From assembly GCA_018466975.1 (NCBI GenBank), contig CM031556.1, positions 2,728,001-2,792,000 of the forward strand: a DNA stretch of 64,000 nucleotides, in the 5' to 3' direction. Shown here in pieces: positions 54,452-64,000 of this stretch. The DNA comes from Sparassis latifolia (taxonomy: Eukaryota > Basidiomycota > Agaricomycetes > Polyporales > Sparassidaceae). A program made the position numbers and the translations under genes. The notes below the pieces were generated by a model. That model made no database searches. It saw only the letters and a program-made list of their open reading frames with translations, and was not told the origin of the DNA. Position 1 is the first letter of the stretch; every line of letters begins with the position of its first letter.

Positions 54452-57400
54452 TCACTGAACTGTGCCGCCGCCAACAAGGAGCAAACCAAATCGCGGTGAA
54501 GGTTTCACGAGCTCCAACACCGGCTGAACATGTTGTTCCACAGCAGGCTGCCCATGGCGAAGAAGGCTTGTCGACTTGCTCTTCACACTGGGTGAGGGTG
54601 ATGGGGGAAGGAGGGGGTGGATAAGTGTCTGTGTCCGAGACAGGTATTCTGACAGAGCACCGTCGAACTCGAGTTGTGTCTCTGATGCACCTTGCTCGAT
54701 AAGCTACAAGCCAGTAGTTAAGCGCAAATTTTCGGTGACCAATGGGGGTAAGGTATCACCTTGCTTCGTAGTTGCACCATTCGTGTATCCAGCTGTTGCA
54801 CAACCTTCAACCACTCCCCATCGCCCCACATGCATGCGACTCTTCGTAAGAAGGCCAGATCCCAGAGATCTTGCATATTCTCCCGAAGAACAGTGGACTC
54901 GTTGCATCCGATGTGATCGTGCAACCGGTTGATGTAACGACGAAGGGTGACTTCGACAAGAGGTTGCTGTCGTGCAGAGTGTATTGACATACCCAGCTGC
55001 TGAGTTGAGGTAGATAATAAAAGTAAACTTTGCATCAGTCCAGATGATGGTCGTATGGGACTGGAAGTATTTGCGGTAGCTGGTGCATAATAAATGACAG
55101 TTGAAATGCCGATAAATCAACACGTACCGCTCCATCTGTGAGGAGCCTGAATTGGTAAACTGTCCTTGATAATCTTGCGGATTGTGTGCTCCCGCCATTT
55201 CTCGATGATACGATCATACAGTAAGCTCATTTTCTGCTGGAACTCTACACCCGAGTCATGAATGAACATCCAGCTTAGGAGCTAGTCAGAACTCACCGTC
55301 TATTGTAGCTCGCTCGCAGCCTATATTGGTGACGAATGCCGAGAACGATGCGTAGTCATCCGCTAACCGTCCGATGAAAATGAGAGTCCGCAGAGAAGGC
55401 TCTGTAGTCATTCTGTTAGTGAACTTCAACATTAACATCGAATTGTTGCTTGCCCGTATCGTCTAAGATATCATCCGCAGTCTGTTCTAGTGTATCGGCC
55501 ACCCTCATGCACAGTGCTTCCGCGTCGGGGCGATAATCCTCAGCTAATCGAGTAGCCATGCTACGCACATCTATGTGATCAGGAGAAAAAGATTCAGGTA
55601 TGGTAAGAATTCACTCACGGGGACTTCTCGCTAAAGCCTCCTATTACTTCTAAGTCCAATTGGAGGCTACGCGTATCACGTTCCGCTGAAGTCAGAACAG
55701 TATCCAGCAGCGGCGTTCGACTGGCGAGTTGCCGCTGCAGAGAGTGTTTGTACTTCTGGAATGATGCCGTAGCGAGTGAAGGGTTGAGTCCGCTCTGGGA
55801 GAATAAGACTGAAGGCGGAGCTTTGAAGAGATATTCGACAGGCCGAGTGTCTACGAGTTGCGGCGGTTATAGCAGATCTAGAGATATACAACACATCCTG
55901 AACGCACCTAAACTGCTATCTGGCGAGTGTCTCTTTAACGTGGCGATTGCGCATGATAGGTTATCTCGGAATGCAATCTCTGCAAGAGAGAGCGATGATT
56001 TCCACACGTCTACGACTCGCCGCTGGGAGATCTCATCGACGACGGACTTTAAGTGAGTCTTCTCATCTACTTCCAACCCTGTAGCTGCGTCCATGTAACC
56101 GTATGCAAAGGTCCGGGTGTCCCAGACCTCTCGAATGCTCTCAAGACATGAGAACCATTTTTCCATGGCTATTCGAACGTTGTCTGCCGCTTTGTGAAAC
56201 CAGTCTTCAAGCTTGTGTTGCAATTGCGACTGAGGCATAGACGACAACAACGAGGCGCTATCGACGTACGGCTTGTACGAACGGATACTGGAAGGAAGTA
56301 AGAGGAAGTGAGTAGATGATGGGAGGGAAGTAAGCAGGCTATGCGTCGTCAATTGAAGCTCGACAGGAAGACTGCTTGAAGGGGTATCTTCTGCTTGAAT
56401 AGACAGGAGGGCACGCTTCATCATTGACGCTTCGTGAGGAGCAGTGTTGTCCGAGAAAATAATGCGTGCAATATCCAGTGTCCGTACGACGACAACGAAG
56501 ACCGTTTCCAATCTGTGCTTCACGTCCCGGACGATAATTTTGCGGGATCGAGCAAACCCTTTGGTATTTGTCTTGGCATCCCGAGCAAGTCCATTTCCAA
56601 CTTGCTCGGGACCATGAGACAACATTGTGAAAAGTGTTTTGAACCTCTGAGAAAGAAATATGGATAATGTCTCAGCTAGTGGCCGAGACTCAAGCAGGTG
56701 AAGGGTAAGAAGAGTGGCGCAAACTTCCTACGAACAAGTTGAGAGTATGGATAAGTTTTGGTTGACTCTACATACCGCTGGCGATCCCATATGCTCGCGA
56801 AGAGACAATGTTGCCTTGTGTGTAATCTGAGAGCGGAACTGCGAGACTGTATCCCATTGGCGTTGTACTATGGGAAATTGACCCTGGGACAAAATTTGAG
56901 TGCCATAAAAACTAATGAATATATGGCTTACAGGAACGTCTACACCATATGCATGCCAGCTCTGGTCATCGTCATCGTCCTCTCGTAGGAGTGCTCGATG
57001 CACTACGCGCGCCAAAAGAAACAGCCAAGTCGCATGGAGGTACATTCGGCGTTCCATTAGACGCCACAGATGTTCTGGTGCATCCAGCAATAGCTTCAGA
57101 TGAGCAGACAAAGATTGCAGAGCCTGCAGGTACTTGTCTAGGGTCTCGCAATTAGGACGTTGCGAACGCAGGCAAGATATATACACTACCTTCTTCTCCA
57201 GACACTGCACGTTTGGGTGTTCGTGGAAGCTCTGCATATCCAATCGTGCTCCGCATTTCACCGAAAGCTTCCAGAACACGCTTAGAGGACTGTGCTATTG
57301 AGATAATCGAACTTGAAGCTTGCAGTAGATCACGGTACCGTTCCCTACGCTTTCGTAGTATAGGTGAACCATCACACTCACACACTGAATTGAATACACG

Positions 57401-57781
57401 TACCCAACCATGAGGCGAAGTTCCTCCTGTTTGGCATCTGCGTCCGCTCTGAAATGTACCAGGGCTATAGGTATTTAGCTGGATGCACGTACATGCAGCG
57501 CACCTTAAACGTTGCTGAACCGCTTTCATCTCAGCCACACTGTACTTTGCAAACAACTCATCTGGATTTAGGGGACCAGAAACCTCATTTTGATTGACGA
57601 AGGCGTCCAATTGAGCGGAAAGAGACACTGAACGGGATGGCGGCCATTGTTGTCCATTGACTTTGGATTTATGGCCTCGTAAAGTCACGTCTGGGGAGGA
57701 TAGTACAGCTTTGAGAAATGGAGTAGGAGACGACGAAGGGCCCACAGACATAGCAGAAGGACGGGGAGACATGGTGCTCAT
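54452..57781 (-). CDS. COG1: Conserved oligomeric Golgi complex subunit 1
   Basis: Lobe A subunit of the COG tether, which directs retrograde vesicles within the Golgi. Start ATG 57781 (MSTMSPRPSAMSV). After a Ser/Pro-rich lead comes the diagnostic Cog1/Vps51 N-terminal motif, assembled over three exons: ELFAKYSVAEMKAVQQRLRADADAKQEELRLMVG|ERYRDLLQASSSIISIAQSS. Helical-bundle regions follow (LEKKVVYISCLRSQRPNCETLDKYLQAL, LWRLMERRMYLHATWLFLLARVVHRALL, KLEDWFHKAADNVRIAMEKWFSCLESIREVWD). Then YLFKAPPSVLFSQSGLNPSLATASFQKYKHSLQRQ and LYDRIIEKWREHTIRKII. The C-terminus is RRYINRLHDHIGCNESTVLREN, FLRRVACMWGDG and a last exon ending PRFGLLLVGGGTVQ before TGA at 54452-54454. RFGLLLVGG is also the signature end of animal COG1. 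About a dozen short introns; no defect seen. Confidence 0.9.
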
Positions 57782-58059
57782 GGCAGCGTCCTCATACTAC
57801 GCTTGCACGTATAGACTTCCAACCAGATCTAGACCCAGATCCTCCTACTACGCAACAAGCGCCTAACCGCATCACATTGAGACCTGTGCAGAACAACGCC
57901 GTAATGACAGTAATGAGAAAAAGTCATTTGTAGTCGCCAAAGCAAATCAATTAGTACAGTCATGACGAACTCGCATGAGCTATATAACTAGGAATGAAAC
58001 ATGAGGTCGGATATTATCCCGCTACTTACGCCAAGTAGAGTATCGCTCAGAATTTTGCA
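57782..58059. other. Spacer between COG1 and TMEM115
   Basis: 278 bp, with the COG1 promoter and the TMEM115 3'UTR on the same strand. No further feature was seen. Confidence 0.4.
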
Positions 58060-59511
58060 TCATCTGCTATCATCCCTGCCCTTCTCAGCTTCTTCTATTC
58101 CCTGCTCAATATCGACGTCCCCAGTAATCTTCTGCGGTGGAGAAGCTTCTCCGTTGTTTGCGGGTGGGCGCGACGGGAGAGAAGAACCATTCGCACTGCG
58201 CGGGGTAGGTGATACAGCACCGCCAGCTAACCGCTGATCCAACGCCTTTAGAGCCATTGCCCTGTACAAGGAAGAATGAATGAGTTCACGCTGCGGACAT
58301 GTAGCGTGCAACTCTCACCGTCTCCTTTCTGCTTCAGCTCGTGCACCTCCGGGTAGTTGGCTATATCCTCCGGATTCCACGTCAAGTCCTGACACGGGAA
58401 TGAGATGGAACTTCACTGCCAACGAATATGATGTATTCGCGAGCATTGTAATGGGGGTGCTGAACGGCGGAAATGGATAAACAAACTGATGGGAACACTA
58501 GAGCAACTCGCTCACTGGATGAAAGGAGGGAACCAATTCACGAATGCAAACGTTTCACTTCTGTCCCCGTAGGCAGGTCCACCGCTGACGAGGTCGCCAG
58601 CACTTTTCTTGTAGAAGCGCAACCATATGTAGGAGACAAGCCAGCCAAATTGAATCACAATCCAAGGACATTGGAATCCGATGATACACATCACGGTCGA
58701 CAACGTAACGTAGGCCATGGGCAATGTCTTAACCCCACTATACGTCAACGACGCCATCTTGTCTCTCTGAAAATTCAAGAACATTGCGCACCTTTACTCG
58801 GGCTTTCAGAACACCGAGCAACTGAACTTGGTGCTCAGGAATAATCTGCGTGAACGCAACGAGAACTGCAATTTGCAGTGCCATCTGACCATGATACTCT
58901 TGCCCGTAGCTGTTCACGACAATTCCATCATTTTCACATGGAGAGTGAAGAACCATTGCTCACAGGAAGACCGGGTATCTCAGCGCTACGAATTCCAGCC
59001 AATTTAGACCGAAGGCGATGACGTTGGACACGGTTATGGACACCACAATGAATTTGATGGTTTCTACAGCACCCCACAATCGCTCCAAATATTTCAATGA
59101 AGCGGGAATTACGAGGAGGGTGACGATCAACTAGGAACAAGTCAGCCACGACAATCCGACGCGCAGCACTAGAGGGTTAACCTCTATAACGGTGGTTTCT
59201 ACGAATGCGGAGGTGAAGAAGGTCCATGGAAAAAAGATACTTGATCCGGGAACGAGGACAAGGTATGCCGTAGAAGAACCATCACTTGTCCATCGTAGAC
59301 TGTAATATAGCAGGGAGAAGGCGACAGTCGCAGCAGTGAAGGCACGCGTCACAGGCGGTACCGAGGAGATGAAGTGAAGGGGAGCAGAAGACAATATAGC
59401 CATAACGAATACAAATCCGAGGGGATAGCCTCTCGGCCAGCTGGCGACTCCAGATAGAACAGGGTGTCGGCAAGTCGGAGAGGTGTCTTCACTCGCGGTT
59501 GGCACGACCAT
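58060..59511 (-). CDS. TMEM115: TMEM115-like rhomboid-related Golgi membrane protein (DUF1751)
   Basis: Integral membrane protein of the DUF1751/TMEM115 family, a rhomboid-fold relative without protease residues, implicated in Golgi-to-ER retrograde traffic. The start at 59511 (MVVPTASEDTS) is the first ATG; the frame extends upstream only to a non-ATG codon. Helices and family motifs: IFFPWTFFTSAFVETTVIELIVTLLVIPASLKYLERLWGAVETIKFIVV; VSNVIAFGLNWL; GQMALQIAVLVAFTQIIPEHQVQLLGVLKARVK; TLPMAYVTLSTVMCIIGF; FGWLVSYIWLRFYK; GDRSETFAFVNWFPPFI. The last, RGDRSETFAF-type motif is diagnostic. The tail is acidic and cytosolic (DVDIEQGIEEAEKGRDD). Several introns of about 50 bp. No Ser/His rhomboid dyad was seen, as expected. 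Confidence 0.85.
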
Positions 59512-59613
59512 GTCACATGTCACCGCAGTAAGTGCGCCAATGTGACAAGGTCACGGGCAGCCTTCTTGCTCAGAAACCATGACTGCTCAGTGAGCTTCCG
59601 CCCACTGCAGACA
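59512..59613. promoter_or_regulatory. 102 bp bidirectional promoter (TMEM115 / FAM32A)
   Basis: Only 102 bp separate the start codons at 59511 (-) and 59614 (+). It contains GTGACAAGGTCACGG-type near-palindromic sequence around 59535-59555. No TATA is clear. Tight co-regulation is inferred. Confidence 0.45.
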
Positions 59614-60174
59614 ATGTCTGATTACAATATCCATCCTGGTGGCTCACTCAAGCTCAAGGGCGGTGTCGCTGACGGTGGCATCGTGAAAAAGTGAGTGTGA
59701 TATCAGTTCTTCACTTCCATTAGGACTTACACCATATTCAGGAAGAAGTCTTCGAAATCCAAATCGAAGGAGAAGGAGAAGATAGCTGAGAGAGAACGGT
59801 TGAAGGAGGTTGAATTGCTCTTGAGGGAAGAGGAGGCCAAGGCTGAATCTCCTTCCGGGAGCAGCAGAAATTCACCGGCGTTAGGGAGCAGCAGCGATAA
59901 GAAGACCGCGGCTGAGAAGAGGTTTGAAGAGGTACAGAAGAAGCGGGTGCGTCCATCCATTCATCGCTGCCCACGTATCGTTTCTCATGTTTGCTATTAT
60001 CTAGCTTGCAGCCAAGGTGGCGAAATTGGCGAACAAGACGCACAAAGACCGTGTCAATGAGTTCAACAATAAGCTGGAAGCTTTAAGCGAGCACCACGAC
60101 ATCCCCAAAGTGAGTTCATATGGTGAGATGCCCTTGACCTTTACTGATCACGGAAACAGGTTGGACCGGGCTAA
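59614..60174 (+). CDS. FAM32A: FAM32A-like small nuclear protein (DUF1754)
   Basis: Homologue of FAM32A, a small basic protein found in late (C*/P) spliceosomes, where its C-terminus reaches the active site. It starts MSDYNIHPGGSLKLKGGVADGGIVKK, then a Lys/Ser tract (KKKSSKSKSKEKEK). A coiled stretch RFEEVQKKR continues after an intron into LAAKVAKLANKTHKDRVNEFNNKLEALSEHHDIPK. The final exon adds VGPG and stop at 60172-60174. This KVGPG end is invariant in the family and shows that the last intron (from 60110, GTGAGT...ACAG) is real. Four exons. It is divergent from TMEM115 at 102 bp. Confidence 0.92.
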
Positions 60175-60455
60175 TATCCGCAACGCTTTGTATCTATGTC
60201 GTTCCGTGTCGTGTTGTGTAATTTTACGCAGTCCTGGGTCGGGCTATGTTATCATACCGTTCTCGTGAAGTCTGCCTCACTTCCAACATGAGTTACATGG
60301 TTGTTTTGTCTTCAGGTGTGACGTGCTTGAGTATGGCCCTGTTTGCCATGTATTTGTTCGACGCGACGGAATTAGAATGTGTCGGGGTATAAACGTGACC
60401 GCCCCCTCGCGCATTTCACCCTCTTCCATGTTTGTGCTCTGGCGACACTAGTGCA

Positions 60456-62632
60456 ATGAAAATGCATCAAGACTCTACTTCTGAGAAAAGGGGGCATATC
60501 TGCCCGCCTTCAAACGCGACACATCCTTCAGACCGATGGGAGTCGCTCTTCGTGTACGGGTTCATATGCAAGTTCACTCAGCTACGAAGTAAAGTTGAAG
60601 GACTGGATTCACCCATGGAGTACGTTGACTTGTGGCCTCTGGTGGCTTCGTGGATGCTCTAACTTTGTCGAAATATCCTTAGCTTCGAGGAGGCATTGCT
60701 GTCCAACGAGCCAAATCCCGTCATGACCCAGATCCTCTCGCGATTCGTGCTGAATTTGAGACCACAGACGCGTAATGTGAGGTGAGAGTATGTCTACAGG
60801 TTCACCTCGATTTATGTGACGTCTGACCGACGTGCCGGAACCACTAGTTCGGACGTGATATCGTCCACTGTAGCCACTGTCCTCCAGGACTACCTCAAGT
60901 CGTCAGAGAGGACCGTGTTTTGGGACGAGGAATTGAAGACGAATGTTGATCCCTTTCATGGGATGGCCCAGGGCTTTTTTGCCGCTCACTGGGACCTAAA
61001 GGTTCGTACTTATGTTGAGCTCTCGTCCTCCACAACTAATTGGCGACTACACGGCGTCTCTTAGCTGAAAGTACTGCGACAGCTTGTTGAATTGCAGCTC
61101 AGTCATAGCCCAGCAGTAAAGAACATCATAGACTGTGCGTGGGGTGTTGTTCACAACAAGCACAAGAAGACAGAAACTCCCGCCGTGCCACCACCACCCG
61201 GCGACCCTCATAGTCAGGAAGCTCTGCAACTTATCCCGCTTGGACAAGACACGGACCGCAAGCGTTACTGGGCCATCGATGGTTCGTACACGTTTTCTTT
61301 GTCCTATCGAGGACCCATATTTGCGCATATTTGCACAGTGGGCTGGTCATTTCGATCCATACTCGGCGTTTTGCGGGCCAATTCATTCCGTTGTTACCTG
61401 AGCTAACCAGCGCGTTCTCTGTTTATCCAGACTCACCACGTCTATATCTGTCCACGAACCCATGGAAGATAACCGCCACCTTCCAGACGATTGCATCGAC
61501 ACGAGAAGAGTACATGGCAATCGTGGATAAAGTCAAGGAATCTGCCCCTTCAGAACCAAAGCCTGGCGAACGAAGAACAAAGTTAGAGCTGGCGCATCTG
61601 ACCTTGCTCAAGGCTCTACAAGATAGAGTGGAAGTCATAGACGCAGAATTAACGGTGAGTTTTGTGTGCGATTTCAGTGAATGCAACGACGTATCAGGAA
61701 CATCAACGGCCACCGGATATACCGAGATGAATAGTTTTTCGGGTTGCGGAGAGTCTTCCCAATCCACGTGACTAACTTATTACATTTAGAGACTACACCG
61801 TGCTCGTAGGAAGATAGAGCAGCGTAACCTCCTCATCGCACAAGCAGAGGTGCGCGAGACCCGAACTCGACGGCGGACAACACGTCCAGATTATGCTTAT
61901 ATGAATGATCCGATCAGCGAGGTAAGTACCAGCTTTCACTGTGTCACTATTGTTGGGAGGGATCACGGTCTTTAGGATGACCAAGACGAATACACATACC
62001 AAGAGCAAGAAGATGACGAATACGAAGACCAAATGGAGTACGATGATTTGTCGGGCTATCGTGGCGATCCTTCCACTAGTCGACGTGCTGCCGCCGGCGC
62101 AGGGCGACGACGCTCGACACGTACGTCCAATGGTGACGGGAAGCGCACCGCTGATGAATGGGCCGAATGGCGAGGCGAACGCCGCTCAACCAGGTTGGGT
62201 GCTCCAGCGGAAACTCAGCTCGACAACGCGCTTCCCACCAGGGCACGAACGGTAGACAGCACAGTTAGCACAAACTCGGCGGAAGGAACTCCATCGCAGG
62301 CTCCGAGCGGTTTGAAGATCAAAATTCATGGCGCGGCGGCGATGAAACCCACCGAGACGGCAGTGGAGGTTGTTGCCGGAAAGAAGAAAAGCAAGTACTG
62401 GTACTACGCAGTGGAACCAGTGGCTGCAGTCGCCTCCGCTCCCCCACCTCCAAGTGATTACGCGTCTACGTCATATCACGATGCAGGATCATCAGCTACG
62501 AATGGTTCACGGTACGGCGGGGGGTCAGAAACATCGGAAGTCAACGGGCATGACAAGAACGGAGACATGGAGTTGTACGAGAAGAGTTTAGAAGGGAGTC
62601 TCTCGCCGGCATCCAGCATGGATGAATCATGA
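60456..62632 (+). CDS. WHIM-domain chromatin protein (DDT/WSTF-related)
   Basis: Nuclear protein with WHIM-type motifs, which in ISWI-class partners contact nucleosome linker DNA. The N-terminal part (PSDRWESLFVYGFICKFTQLRSKVEGLDSPME; FEEALLSNEPNPVMTQILSRFVLNLRPQTRN; ISSTVATVLQDYLKSSERTVFWDEE) resembles a DDT-like helical module. WHIM1 follows (FHGMAQGFFAAHWDLKLKVLRQLVELQL...VKNIID), then LIPLGQDTDRKRYWAID, the typical WHIM2 line. After a helical region (VEVIDAELTRLHRARRKIEQRNLL) the tail is acidic, Arg-rich and low in complexity (TRRRTTRPDYAYM; DEYTYQEQEDDEYEDQ), with GKKKSKYWYYAVEP near the end. The start at 60456 is the best ATG but an upstream exon is possible. About seven introns. It probably partners an ISWI ATPase encoded elsewhere. 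Confidence 0.8.
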
Positions 62633-62983
62633 TCCTCTCGCGAATTGCACTATGATCTATCGCTTTTTCTTGCATTTGTTTTGCGGCCACTTATATTCAC
62701 CTCGCATTGGTTTAGTTATCGGTCACGTCGCATAGTTCCTAGCCTACTATTTAGTTCTTGTCCCCACCTTGCTGGACAATGCTAATCGCACTCTCCATGA
62801 CATGTCCACTGGTGTGCTTCACGGTGAAAGCCTGGGCTGTCGATGAGTGAACGTGACGAGAACCAGGCTCACGGATTCGGAATATCGGCAACGTCCGCCA
62901 CAGAGAAAGACGCTACCGTGACATGATGACTGCCCCAGTCGCAGGCTTACAGCTCTCTTTTGACAACATACTCTTCCCCATTT
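62633..62983. other. Intergenic spacer before OCT1
   Basis: 351 bp containing the WHIM gene's 3'UTR and the OCT1 promoter. No other feature was recognised. Confidence 0.4.
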
Positions 62984-64000
62984 ATGCTTGCAAGATCTGC
63001 GGGGAATGCTTTGTCAAAGCATGCAACTCCGGGCTTTCGCTCCAGAGCCTGTCTCAGATCCCACTGGAAGTCCGCCAGAGTCCTTGCTCGTTCCGCGACC
63101 TCTGTCTCGGTACCTGCCTCGGTCGACGATGCAGACATCATAGCCTTGTTTGACCATCCCTCATCTACACAGAATTCTACCTGTCACACACCAACTGGAC
63201 TATTCGGTTTTCCTGTCCTTACCACACCTTCTTCGTTCAATGCTTTAGCTGATTCCACCCTCCGTCGCGCCGAACTCCTGACTGATCGCGTACTTCGGGC
63301 ACGCGAATCTCGGAGCGAGCTGTTCAAGGTGGTGAAGAACTTAGATCGGCTTAGTAACTTGCTGTGTGGGGTCATAGACCTCGCGGAGCTTATTCGGAAT
63401 GCGCATCCAGACTCATCTTGGATACGGAGTGCCGAGGAGGTGTACGAGAAATTATGCGAGTTCATGAATGTACTCAATACACATGTCGGGTTGTACGAAG
63501 TGCGCATTTTAAGTCACCTTTCGCACTTGGGTGTCGAATTGAAGTCTGTTCGACCAGGTTTTACGAGCCGTACTGTCCGATGCCGATGTGGTAAAGTCCC
63601 TCAGTGCGGAAGCGCACCAGACAGCCCTCATATTCTGGCGAGACTTTGAGAAGTCCGGAATAGACCTTCCTCCCGATCAGCGCAATCGTTTTGTGTCGTT
63701 ATCGACAGAGATAATGCTGCTTGGCAGACAGTTCTTGAACGAGAGTGCAAGCCCTCGGCCTCCCGCTGCTATCGCACCTTCAGAGTTGCAAGGGTTGAAG
63801 GACTTGGGAATGGGTGCCAGACTAAGATTGCAAGCCCAGGTGACACAGCGAGATCTGCACGTTTACCCTGGTTCCATGCAAGCCCAGATGATTATGCGTT
63901 CCGCACCTTCGGAGGAGGCACGACGAAAGGTCTACATGGCAGGTAATACCAGTACACCCCAGCAAATTGCGATCCTGGAGAGGCTTCTGCATTCTCGCGG
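62984..64000 (+). CDS. OCT1: Mitochondrial intermediate peptidase, N-terminal part, cut by window end
   Basis: M3-family zinc metallopeptidase that trims an octapeptide from imported matrix proteins. The start at 62984 ([28 protein letters not shown]) gives an Arg-rich mitochondrial presequence; codons before it in frame lack an ATG. Exon 1 62984-63499, intron 63500-63557, exon 2 from 63558 to the window edge. Family blocks: [147 protein letters not shown]. The HEXXH zinc site lies further downstream, outside the window. Nothing suggests a defect. Confidence 0.92.

Noticed and set aside
1..64000. tRNA, rRNA or CRISPR features
   Set aside because: No B-box-like GGTTCGANTCC with cloverleaf, no rRNA blocks and no spaced short repeats were seen by eye; a covariance-model scan was not possible.

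Overview
The window is nuclear DNA from a basidiomycete fungus, most likely an agaricomycete of the polypore type. Its genes are dense, on both strands, and broken by many 45-80 bp GT-AG introns. The families also fit: a 7-TM orphan membrane protein, a LaeA-like TAM methyltransferase, a Mit1/CHD remodeller with PHD and zinc-knuckle motifs, and a Tad-like LINE whose gag has a zinc knuckle. All exon structures were built by hand from reading frames and splice motifs.

Layout. 1-9.4 kb: 3' part of a heparinase II/III-like lyase, a Ser/Thr-rich single-pass wall or sensor-type protein, the permuted GTPase GNL1 (-), and a TAM methyltransferase. 9.4-26.1 kb: a Prm10/ThrE-type transporter, a SNF2-RING helicase (-), an RNase III-fold plus dsRBD protein lacking catalytic residues (-), and a very large CHD/Mi-2-type remodeller (-). 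27.4-31.2 kb: an intronless orphan protein and the RSC subunit Rsc9.

From about 31.5 to 41.75 kb lies the most striking structure. A nearly complete ~9.8 kb LINE sits inside exon 2 of the ARMH3 (DUF1741) gene. It is bracketed by a ~243 bp direct repeat that carries the gene's 5'UTR, exon 1, intron 1 and the start of exon 2. The gene is therefore rebuilt intact on the right, while its original promoter and a truncated 5' end are stranded on the left.

41.6-64 kb: ARMH3, the glycine decarboxylase P-protein (with an apparent 1-nt frameshift in its most conserved motif), a mitochondrial PPR protein (-), Sec61 gamma, a 7-TM protein (-), the Golgi tether COG1 (-), TMEM115 (-), FAM32A, a WHIM-domain chromatin protein, and the N-terminal part of the mitochondrial intermediate peptidase, cut by the window end.

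The genes are not an operon or a biosynthetic cluster. They are mostly housekeeping: chromatin remodelling (SNF2-RING, CHD, Rsc9, WHIM), ER/Golgi trafficking (Sec61 gamma, ARMH3, COG1, TMEM115) and mitochondria (P-protein, PPR, Oct1). No tRNA, rRNA or CRISPR array was recognised.
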